Shown piece by piece: positions 6,462-12,120 of a stretch of 12,120 bases of DNA. Where the stretch lies: contig PLXW01000112.1 of assembly GCA_003151595.1 (NCBI GenBank), positions 49,524 to 61,643 of the forward strand, written 5' to 3'. The stretch is from Myxococcales bacterium. GTDB lineage: Bacteria > Myxococcota > Polyangia > Polyangiales > Polyangiaceae. A model generated the notes under the pieces. That model was not told where the DNA came from. It did no database searches and saw only the letters and a program-made list of their open reading frames with translations. Both the position numbers and the translations under genes were made by a program. Within the stretch, counting starts at the first letter, position 1. Each line of letters opens with the position of its first letter.

Positions 6462-7271
6462 CTAGAGCGGGAGCTCGTTGTCGTATTCCTCGCCGAGCTC
6501 GCCGGTGACTCCGTTGCGAACGTCGACGGCCTTGCCGTCGTCGAGCACGATCAAGCGGCGCGGGCGCACTTCGAGGAGCGAGCGATCGTGCGTCGCGAAG
6601 AGCACCGTCGTCCCCGATTCGTGGATCTCTTCGAAGAGCCCCAGGATGTCGATCGCCAGCTGCGGATCGAGGTTCCCGGTGGGCTCGTCGGCCAGGACGA
6701 GCGCGGGCTCGCCCACGATGGCGCGGGCGATGGCGACGCGCTGCTGCTCACCGCCGGAGAGAACCCCGGCCGGATCTTCGCCGCGCCCTTGGAGTCCGAC
6801 GCGCTCCAGCGCTTCGCCGACGCGCGTGCGAATTAAGCGCGCCGGGAGCCCGAGCACCTCGAGCGTGACCGCGACGTTCTCGAAGACGCTCCACGTCTCG
6901 ACGAGCTTGAAGTCCTGAAACACGATGCCGAGGTTGCGCCGGAGGAACGGCACCGACTGCGGCGTGAGGCGCTCGATGTCGCGCCCCATGAAGAGGATGC
7001 GACCGTCGTCGACCGTCTCGGATCGGTAGAGCAAGCGCAGCAAGGTCGACTTGCCCGAGCCGCTCGGCCCCGTGATGAACACGAACTCGCCGCGCTCGAT
7101 GACGAGGTTCGTCCCACGAAGCACCGGCGCGCCGGGGCGGAACGACTTGTAGACGTCCTCGAACACGAGGATGGGTCGCTGCGCGGCTTCGCGAGCGAAA
7201 CGGTTGCCCGCGCGGAGAAGCGGCCGGAACGGGCGATCGACGCGGCCGTCGTCGTCGTCGGAATGACGCAT
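6462..7271 (-). CDS. ftsE: Cell division ATP-binding protein FtsE
   Basis: Cytoplasmic ABC ATPase that pairs with FtsX. From ATG 7271 it has 269 residues. All nucleotide-binding motifs are intact: Walker A GPSGSGKST (68-76), Q-loop VFQDFKLVETWSVFENVAV (Gln119), signature LSGGEQQRVAIARA (171-184), Walker B ALVLADEPTGNLD with Glu196, and H-loop His228 in FATHD. The FKL-x-x-x-WSVFENVA stretch is characteristic of FtsE. Typical FtsE has 220-230 residues; this one has about 34 extra N-terminal residues (Asp- and Arg-rich) before the usual start region ILVFEDVYKSF, and an acidic C-terminal tail (GELGEEYDNELPL). ATG 7271 is the only ATG near the domain, but its Shine-Dalgarno is poor (AGAAG, 1 nt spacing). 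A GTG at residue 36 would give a conventional length but has no site either. The start lies 13 bp after the dehydrogenase stop. Confidence 0.94.
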   Translation of the reverse strand: MRHSDDDDGRVDRPFRPLLRAGNRFAREAAQRPILVFEDVYKSFRPGAPVLRGTNLVIERGEFVFITGPSGSGKSTLLRLLYRSETVDDGRILFMGRDIERLTPQSVPFLRRNLGIVFQDFKLVETWSVFENVAVTLEVLGLPARLIRTRVGEALERVGLQGRGEDPAGVLSGGEQQRVAIARAIVGEPALVLADEPTGNLDPQLAIDILGLFEEIHESGTTVLFATHDRSLLEVRPRRLIVLDDGKAVDVRNGVTGELGEEYDNELPL

Positions 7272-7284
7272 ACTTCTGCGCGTA

Positions 7285-8319
7285 TCAGCAGCGCAGGCGG
7301 GTCGGCAAGTTTTCGCGCCGGCCAGAGCGGACTTGACGCGACGCCCGTTCAGCGGCGCGGAGGGCGAGCATTCCGTCGCGCGCGGTCGCGATCTCCGTCG
7401 AGGCGCCGCCGCGGATCGCCGCAGCGAAGGCGACGGTTTGCGCGAGGAGGGGCTCTTCGGTGTCGAGCGGGATCGCCTCGCGCGCGGCGGTCGCGCGGCA
7501 CGTGCGGACGAGCGAAGGGACGAGCAGATCGCCCTGCCACACGTGCGTCGGCGTGGAGAGCGTGATCGTGCGGCGACGGACGGCGTCGGCCGGGCGCTGA
7601 TCGACGTACACGTGCACCGTGGCCCCCGACTCGGTGCGCAAGAGGACGTGGGCGCGTTCTTCGATGCCGTCGGCCCCGAGCTCACCTGCGGCGTATCCGA
7701 AGCCGAGCGCCGAGCGCGAGAGGTACGCCGCGAGATCGAGGTCGTGCACGCCGAGGTTTGCCAGCGCGCCTTCCTCTCGCTCACCGCGCGCTCGCGGTCG
7801 CTGGGACGCGCGCGCGCCCACGCGGCGAAGCTCGATCGCACGGACGCTCGACGGCTCGACGAGCCGCGCGAGCGCGCGCACCACCGGGTTGAACCGCTCC
7901 GAGTGCCCCACGAACAGCCGCGCCGCGCCGCACGACTCCGCGATCGCCACGAGCATCGCCGCCTCGCGTGCGTTGGCCGCGATCGGCTTCTCCACCAGCA
8001 CGTGCGTCCCGTTCGCCAGCGCCCGGCGCACCGTGCCTGCATGTGCGCCGATAGGCGTAGCCACGACGACGGCATCGGCGCCGGCGAGCGCGTCGGTCTC
8101 TGCCGCGGCCGCCTTCGCTCCGTGCGCCTCAGCGACGTCGATCGCGACCGACGGGTCGAGGTCCATCACCGCGCTGAGCGCGAAATTCGCGGGGCGCGAC
8201 GCGATCACCCGCGCGTGTCGCCGCCCCATCGCCCCCGCTCCCACCACCGCGATCCGAAGCGGCCTGGACGGCGCATCCAGGAGCGCGACGCGCGGCGGGA
8301 GATACACGACGGACTGCAT
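7285..8319 (-). CDS. Gfo/Idh/MocA-family NAD(P)-dependent dehydrogenase, GnnA-like
   Basis: A 344-residue cytoplasmic sugar oxidoreductase. The Rossmann fold starts at RIAVVGAGAMGRRHARVI (22-39), with the dinucleotide glycines at 27-32. VLVEKPIA (107-114) holds the family's catalytic Lys111. GHSERFNPVV (138-147) and NLGVHDLDL (188-196) match the pattern I associate with UDP-N-acetylglucosamine 3-dehydrogenase (GnnA), which makes the 3-keto sugar for 3-amino lipid A. The substrate is still inferred, and other members oxidise inositol or various hexoses. No GnnB aminotransferase or lpx gene is in view. It is the first gene of the minus-strand cluster ending in ftsE-ftsX-envC (13 bp to ftsE). 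About 20 residues precede the Rossmann fold and ATG 8319 has no good Shine-Dalgarno, so the start is uncertain. The 3' end is Arg-rich, as is common for GC-rich tails. Confidence 0.88.
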   Translation of the reverse strand: MQSVVYLPPRVALLDAPSRPLRIAVVGAGAMGRRHARVIASRPANFALSAVMDLDPSVAIDVAEAHGAKAAAAETDALAGADAVVVATPIGAHAGTVRRALANGTHVLVEKPIAANAREAAMLVAIAESCGAARLFVGHSERFNPVVRALARLVEPSSVRAIELRRVGARASQRPRARGEREEGALANLGVHDLDLAAYLSRSALGFGYAAGELGADGIEERAHVLLRTESGATVHVYVDQRPADAVRRRTITLSTPTHVWQGDLLVPSLVRTCRATAAREAIPLDTEEPLLAQTVAFAAAIRGGASTEIATARDGMLALRAAERASRQVRSGRRENLPTRLRC

Positions 8320-8335
8320 TCGGAGCCAGCGCTTG

Positions 8336-8362
8336 CCTTACGCGAAATTGCGCGGCGTAAGG
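8336..8362. repeat. Inverted repeat CCTTACGC-N11-GCGTAAGG, candidate operator
   Basis: Perfect 8-bp arms (8336-8343 and 8355-8362) flank GAAATTGCGCG. It lies 16 bp upstream of the dehydrogenase ATG, where it could be an operator for a dimeric regulator of the dehydrogenase-ftsEX-envC cluster or a leader hairpin. The arms include TTA/TAA steps, so it is less easily explained by GC bias. Confidence 0.6.
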
Positions 8363-8415
8363 AAGAGAAAGCGCCCCAACCGCTCCGCGATCGCCAATAA
8401 TCACGCTCCTCGTCT

Positions 8416-8457
8416 TTTCCGACGGCGGGCCTTTCCGACGGAAGGTCTTTCCGACGG
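8416..8457. repeat. Three direct repeats TTTCCGACGG at exact 16-bp spacing
   Basis: Identical copies lie at 8416-8425, 8432-8441 and 8448-8457, separated by 6-bp spacers (CGGGCC and AAGGTC). Each copy centres on the small palindrome CCG-A-CGG, extended to TTCCGACGGAA in the middle copy. The last copy ends 51 bp before the peptidase ATG. The arrangement suggests an array of regulator binding sites. No stable hairpin or coding frame explains it. Confidence 0.75.
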
Positions 8458-8497
8458 AGGGGCGAATACGCGCGCTCAAGGCGCGTCCAACGGGGGC

Positions 8498-8503
8498 GGA
8501 GGG
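8498..8503 (+). promoter_or_regulatory. Shine-Dalgarno deciding the C1 peptidase start
   Basis: GGAGGG, 5 nt before ATG 8509. It overlaps the in-frame GTG at 8503, which argues against that GTG as the start. Confidence 0.65.
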
Positions 8504-8508
8504 TGGCA

Positions 8509-9915
8509 ATGGCGATGGGGCGTGCGTGGGTGGGTGCCGGTGCAGCAGCGGCGTTTCTCGCGGTGGCCGCGAACGGAGGCGCCGATCCGGCGCGCCCCGT
8601 TCCGATCCCGATTCCTCCGGGCGGGTACCAGCACGCCTACCCGATGATGAACGTCCACGACCCGGTGAACGTCACCCACGTGCAGAAGCTCCTCGCGCGC
8701 GTCCCGCAGAAGTGCGGCGCGCGTCAGGTGGCGCCGAACGTGTGGGTGAAGATCGATTGCCATGCGTACAAGGTGGTGCCGAACGCCAAGCCGCTCATCT
8801 TCAGCAGGGGGCGCGTGCAGCTGATGCAGCAGGGGAAGCTACGGCTCGATCCGCAGGCGAAGGTCGGCGGCGGCGCGCCTCCTCCTCCGGGCGGCGGCGG
8901 TGATGCGGTGCCGGTGGCGGCCGCGTCGTCGTTCCCCAGCATGGTCGATCATCGGCAGACGGGCACCGAGGGGCCGATCAAGAATCAGGAGTACACGTCG
9001 GCCTGCACGAGCTTCGCGCTCTCGGCCACGATGGACAACGCGATCCTGCGGCTGGGATCGAAAGACGTGAGCTCGCCGTCGCATATCTGGGCGCACTACG
9101 GGCAGCCCGACATGGGCGACGCCGCGTCGGGGAACTTGAACAAGCCGATCGCCACGTGGGCGACGTGGCCGTTCAGCCCGAAAGAAGGGTGCGAGCTCAG
9201 TCGCTTCGAAGACGACTGCGACGAGCACTACGGCGTCTCCACCAACAGCTACACGCGCGACGCGAAGCTGGAGAGCGAGCTCGCCGCCGCCGAGGCGAAC
9301 GGCAAGTACATGATCGCCAGCGTTCAAGCGCTCTCGATGCCTGCGAACCCGAACGACCTCGCGGCCGTGCTCGCGACCGGCGCGGACCTGTGGGTCGCGT
9401 TCTCGCTCGACGCGAACAACTGGGGTTACACGGCGCTCCAGCAGAACAACAACGTCATCCCCGACTGGAGCGAACCCGAAGGGGGACACGCCGTGATGCT
9501 CGCCGGGTACCGCGTCACGTCCGCTGGGACCAAGCAGTTCCTCATTCACAACTCGTGGGGGACCGACTGGGGCGACGCCGGGTACGCGTGGGTGAGCGAG
9601 ACGATGGTGAAGCGCTTCTTGCGGAGCGCCTACAAGATCAAGGTCACGCCGGTCGGCGGCGCGATCGCGCCCGTCGCCGCGCTCCCGCTCACGGACGACG
9701 ATTGCGACAGCGACGAGCTCGTCGACGCGGTGACCGGCCAGTGCTCGCCGGAGTGCCCCGACGGATCACGCCCGTCGAAAGGCGTCTGCAGCAACTCGTC
9801 GTCGTCGGGGAACAGCAGCGCGAGCGGCACGAACGCGCATCCTCCGAAGAACGGTGCGTGCCCCGCGGGTGAAGTGCTGATCGGGGGACGCTGCATGATC
9901 CCCATCCATTTCTAG
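8509..9915 (+). CDS. Secreted papain-like (C1 family) cysteine peptidase with Cys-rich tail
   Basis: A 468-residue exported protein. A hydrophobic signal segment (7-22, VGAGAAAAFLAVAA) is followed by a Pro-rich stretch (PVPIPIPPGG). An N-terminal module of about 40-115 has a Cys pair (69 and 84) and could be an inhibitory prodomain, though it shows no recognisable I29 motif. A PPPPGGGG hinge leads to the C1 domain (about 140-380). The catalytic set is intact: oxyanion Gln160 in IKNQ, nucleophile Cys166 in SACTSFALS, His327 in GGHAVMLAGY and Asn348 in HNSWGTDWGDAGY. The usual Trp after the Cys is Thr. The tail (399-468) carries Cys motifs CDSD, CSPECPDGS, GVCS, GACPAGE and GGRCM around a Ser/Asn-rich stretch, a layout seen in secreted myxobacterial proteins. 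ATG 8509 is chosen for its GGAGGG. Probable role: extracellular or periplasmic protein degradation. The stop shares CTAG with the convergent DPP-IV gene. Confidence 0.92.
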   Translation: MAMGRAWVGAGAAAAFLAVAANGGADPARPVPIPIPPGGYQHAYPMMNVHDPVNVTHVQKLLARVPQKCGARQVAPNVWVKIDCHAYKVVPNAKPLIFSRGRVQLMQQGKLRLDPQAKVGGGAPPPPGGGGDAVPVAAASSFPSMVDHRQTGTEGPIKNQEYTSACTSFALSATMDNAILRLGSKDVSSPSHIWAHYGQPDMGDAASGNLNKPIATWATWPFSPKEGCELSRFEDDCDEHYGVSTNSYTRDAKLESELAAAEANGKYMIASVQALSMPANPNDLAAVLATGADLWVAFSLDANNWGYTALQQNNNVIPDWSEPEGGHAVMLAGYRVTSAGTKQFLIHNSWGTDWGDAGYAWVSETMVKRFLRSAYKIKVTPVGGAIAPVAALPLTDDDCDSDELVDAVTGQCSPECPDGSRPSKGVCSNSSSSGNSSASGTNAHPPKNGACPAGEVLIGGRCMIPIHF

Positions 9916-12120
9916 CGAGCGAGCGCGGCGCGCAGAGTCTCGGCGGCCTGCGACCACACCGCTTCGTACGCGTCGGGCGACGCCATCTGGTGCGTCTGTC
10001 CGATGAACGGCACGAAGCGGAAGGCGCGTCCCGATTTCGCCATGGCGTCGACGAGCTTCAGTGAGTTGAGGAAGTAGACGTTGTCGTCGGCGGTGCCGTG
10101 CGCAAGGAGCAGCGTGGGCTCGCGTGATGAGGGCGATCGCGGCCGGTTCGCGTACGTGAGGACCGAGGCGGCGTCGTACGCGGCGGCGTTGGCGTCGGGG
10201 AGGCCTAGGTAGCGCTCGGTGTACGCCGTGTCGTAGTCGCGCCAGTCGATGACCGGCGCGATGGCGACGCCGACCGAGAACAGCTCGGGGTGGCGAAGGA
10301 CGGCGGCGGCGGAGAAATAGCCGCCGAACGACCATCCGTAGACGCCGACGCGCGAGCCGTCGATCTCCGGATGCGAGGCGATGATCGCGTGGAGCGCGGC
10401 GACGTGGCCGTCGATCGGGACGTCGCCGAGCTTGCCGGCGATGGCGCGCTCCCACGAGCGCCCGCGACCGGGCGTCCCCTTCGCGTCGATCGTCACGACG
10501 ATCGCGCCGGTGGCGTCGGCCATCCATTGCTCCAGGAGCTGCTGGCGCGGATCGAGCGACACGATCTGCACGCCCGGTCCGCCGTACGCCGCATCGATGA
10601 CCGGGTAGCGCGCCCCTTCGACGTACGCGCGCGGGCGAACGATCGCGACGTGCATCGCGTCGGGGCCGACGTCTTCGTGAATCACCCGAGGGAGCGGCGG
10701 GTTCGCCGCCAGCGACGGGATCTCGCGCGTGGTCTTCCCGTCGAGCGATCGCACGACGCTGCGATGCACGCCGGAGAGCGACGCTTCGCTCGCTTCGAAG
10801 ACGTCGTGCTGCCCGTCAGTGAAACGCGCGCGCACCGCGCCGTCGTCGATCCTGGCGACGGACGTGGGGTCGCCGCCGTCGAGCGACACGCGCATCACCT
10901 CGTGGTGAAGCGCATCGCGCGTCATGCCGAACACCGCGACCCGCTTCGCGCCGTCCACGTCGAGCACGTCTTCGACCTGCATCCCGAGCGGCGTCAGCCA
11001 CTTCACCTGCGACGCATCCTTCGCCGGCACGAGCCCGAGCCGTCGGTCGCCGTCACGCTCGCTCATCCAGAGAAACGCGCTTCCGTCGGGCAGCCAGAAA
11101 GGGACGCTCTGCTCGACGTTGACCCACGCCTCGTCGTGCTCGCGCAGCGCCTCGCGCGTCTTGCCGGTCTTCTCGTCTCCGAGCAGGACGAGCTCGTTCT
11201 TCTGCAAGCGATCCATCACGACGAACGTCGGCGGCGCGTGCTCGCTCCAATCGGCGCTGACGAGGTACGGGAACTGCGCGCGATCCCAGTCGATCCATTT
11301 CGTCGCGCCGGCGAGGCTCGCCACGCCGACGCGCACGAGCGCGTTCGCCTTCCCTGCGCGCGGGTATGCCGTGCGATCCGGAGGGTTCTGCGGGTTGGCG
11401 GGATCGGCGATCGTGAGCCTCTCGACGCCGGCGACGTCGGCCTCTTCGAAGAGGATCGATTTCGAATCGGGCGACCACCAGAAGCCGCGAACGCGATCGA
11501 GCTCCTCGGATGCGGCGAAGTCGGAGAGGCCGTGCGTCTTGTCGTCGCTCCCGCCGCGGGTGATCGCGTGCGCCTTGCCGGTGCCGTCGAGAGAGGCCAC
11601 GTGCACGTCGTCGTCTTGCACGAAGGCGACGAGCTTCCCGTCGGGCGACAGATGCGGATCGATCGCGGCGCCTTTGCCGACCTCGATCGCGTGCGCCTTC
11701 CCGCTCGCGCGATCGAGCGCGAACAGCTTGCCGGACAGCACCACGACGACCGTTCGCCCGTCGCGACCCAGCTCGAACGACGTGAACCCGCTCGACGTGA
11801 CCCGCATGCGCTCCCGCCGCGCACGCTCTTCGAGCGTGAGGTGCTCGGGCGCCTTGTCGAGCGCGTCGGGCGAGAGGATCTCGCGCGCGGCGCCGCTTGC
11901 GACGTCGAGCTCGAAGAGCGATTGCTTCGGGTCTTCGGGCTGCGAGCGGAGGAAGAGCGCGGCGCGTCCGTCGGGGGTGACGAGGGCGTCGCGCGGGGCG
12001 CCGCGGTTGAAGTGGCGGGACCTGGCGTAGGCGCGGAGGAAGTCGCGATCGACGACGGGCACGGTCGGGGGCGCGGTCGAGGTCGGGGTCCGGGCCGGGG
12101 TCGAGGTCGAGGTCGGGGTC
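9912..12120 (-). CDS. Dipeptidyl-peptidase IV-like S9B serine peptidase, 5' end beyond window
   Basis: Releases N-terminal dipeptides, typically with Pro or Ala in the second position. At least 716 residues are visible from GTG 12062 (numbering used here), with an N-terminal beta-propeller (about 25-450) and a C-terminal alpha/beta-hydrolase domain (about 460-716). SDFAASEELDRVRGFWWSPDS carries the double-Glu motif (Glu186-187) that binds the substrate amino terminus and defines DPP-IV-type members. The catalytic triad is Ser578 in GWSFGGY, an Asp in HGTADDNVYF (659/660) and His691 in GQTHQM. Upstream of GTG 12062 the frame is still open to the window edge and encodes a Thr/Pro/Ser-rich linker, so the true start, probably with a lipoprotein or Sec signal, lies outside. 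The GTG also lacks a Shine-Dalgarno. It is tail to tail with the C1 peptidase; together they could degrade extracellular peptides. Confidence 0.94.
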   Translation of the reverse strand, partial: TPTSTSTPARTPTSTAPPTVPVVDRDFLRAYARSRHFNRGAPRDALVTPDGRAALFLRSQPEDPKQSLFELDVASGAAREILSPDALDKAPEHLTLEERARRERMRVTSSGFTSFELGRDGRTVVVVLSGKLFALDRASGKAHAIEVGKGAAIDPHLSPDGKLVAFVQDDDVHVASLDGTGKAHAITRGGSDDKTHGLSDFAASEELDRVRGFWWSPDSKSILFEEADVAGVERLTIADPANPQNPPDRTAYPRAGKANALVRVGVASLAGATKWIDWDRAQFPYLVSADWSEHAPPTFVVMDRLQKNELVLLGDEKTGKTREALREHDEAWVNVEQSVPFWLPDGSAFLWMSERDGDRRLGLVPAKDASQVKWLTPLGMQVEDVLDVDGAKRVAVFGMTRDALHHEVMRVSLDGGDPTSVARIDDGAVRARFTDGQHDVFEASEASLSGVHRSVVRSLDGKTTREIPSLAANPPLPRVIHEDVGPDAMHVAIVRPRAYVEGARYPVIDAAYGGPGVQIVSLDPRQQLLEQWMADATGAIVVTIDAKGTPGRGRSWERAIAGKLGDVPIDGHVAALHAIIASHPEIDGSRVGVYGWSFGGYFSAAAVLRHPELFSVGVAIAPVIDWRDYDTAYTERYLGLPDANAAAYDAASVLTYANRPRSPSSREPTLLLAHGTADDNVYFLNSLKLVDAMAKSGRAFRFVPFIGQTHQMASPDAYEAVWSQAAETLRAALAR
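12063..12120. repeat. GGTCGN hexanucleotide-type low-complexity tract
   Basis: Imperfect 6-bp periodicity (GGTCGA, GGTCGG and variants) runs to the window end. On the minus strand, in frame with the S9B peptidase, it reads as Thr-Pro/Thr-Ser units (TPTSTSTPARTPTSTAPPT). It is probably a slippage-prone linker between an export signal and the mature peptidase. Confidence 0.7.

Larger units (their letters stand above)
8320..8508. promoter_or_regulatory. Divergent intergenic control region (dehydrogenase-ftsEX cluster / C1 peptidase)
   Basis: About 190 bp without a convincing gene. It must hold the promoter of the minus-strand four-gene cluster and that of the plus-strand peptidase. It contains an 8-bp-arm inverted repeat near the dehydrogenase, an AT-richer CAATAATCA patch (about 8394-8402) that could be part of a promoter, and three tandem 10-bp sites near the peptidase. 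No matched -35/-10 pair could be named with confidence. Confidence 0.6.

Noticed and set aside
7272..8075. Upstream extension of the ftsE frame (to 537 codons)
   Set aside because: The extension is Arg/Ser-rich and overlaps the dehydrogenase in another frame; ATG 7271 gives a sensible FtsE.
7333..8400. 355-codon plus-strand open frame over the dehydrogenase
   Set aside because: Arg-rich mirror of a gene with a recognisable Rossmann fold; no family resemblance.
8403..8460. CRISPR-like or plasmid iteron array
   Set aside because: Only three 10-bp units with 6-bp spacers, beside a gene start and without cas or rep genes; an operator array fits better.

Overview
The window looks like a chromosomal stretch from a high-GC Gram-negative bacterium, most likely a myxobacterium-type deltaproteobacterium (Myxococcota). 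This placement is inferred from the strong G/C bias at third codon positions, the GAF-like/LuxR regulator, and a secreted papain-like peptidase with proline-rich linkers and a Cys-rich tail. No phage, plasmid, IS, CRISPR or RNA gene is visible. Nine protein-coding genes nearly fill the window. Two of them, at the edges, run out of it.

Layout from left to right: (1) the 3' two thirds of dnaK (+), followed after 4 bp by a small four-cysteine protein resembling the ATC-hydrolase family (+). (2) A 73-bp imperfect palindrome of the TGTCATCCTGAG type sits in the gap before a convergent LuxR-type regulator (-). (3) Divergently from that regulator runs a 423-aa isopropylmalate-synthase-like enzyme (+) that lacks the usual regulatory domain and may be expressed from a leaderless mRNA. 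(4) A four-gene minus-strand cluster, read from 8319 down to 4470, carries a GnnA-like Gfo/Idh/MocA dehydrogenase, ftsE, ftsX and an EnvC-like murein hydrolase activator. (5) A control region of about 190 bp (8320-8508) holds an 8-bp-arm inverted repeat and three perfect 10-bp repeats at exact 16-bp spacing. (6) A secreted C1 (papain) peptidase (+) meets a DPP-IV/S9B peptidase (-) tail to tail, with both stop codons in a single CTAG. The DPP-IV gene runs off the right edge through a Thr/Pro/Ser-rich linker.

The best-supported functional unit is FtsE-FtsX-EnvC. FtsE is the ATPase and FtsX the membrane subunit with a large periplasmic loop. EnvC has a coiled coil and a LytM domain whose zinc ligands are visibly replaced. 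By analogy with E. coli, this machine would couple ATP hydrolysis at the division site to activation of periplasmic amidases. The adjacent dehydrogenase resembles enzymes that make 3-amino sugars for lipid A, which suggests an envelope theme for the cluster, though this is inference.

I did not find a clearly new multi-gene system. The most interesting signals are small: a palindromic repeat read in frame as the front of the EnvC signal peptide, the 16-bp-spaced triple site before the C1 peptidase, the possible leaderless start, and the large palindrome between two convergent genes.
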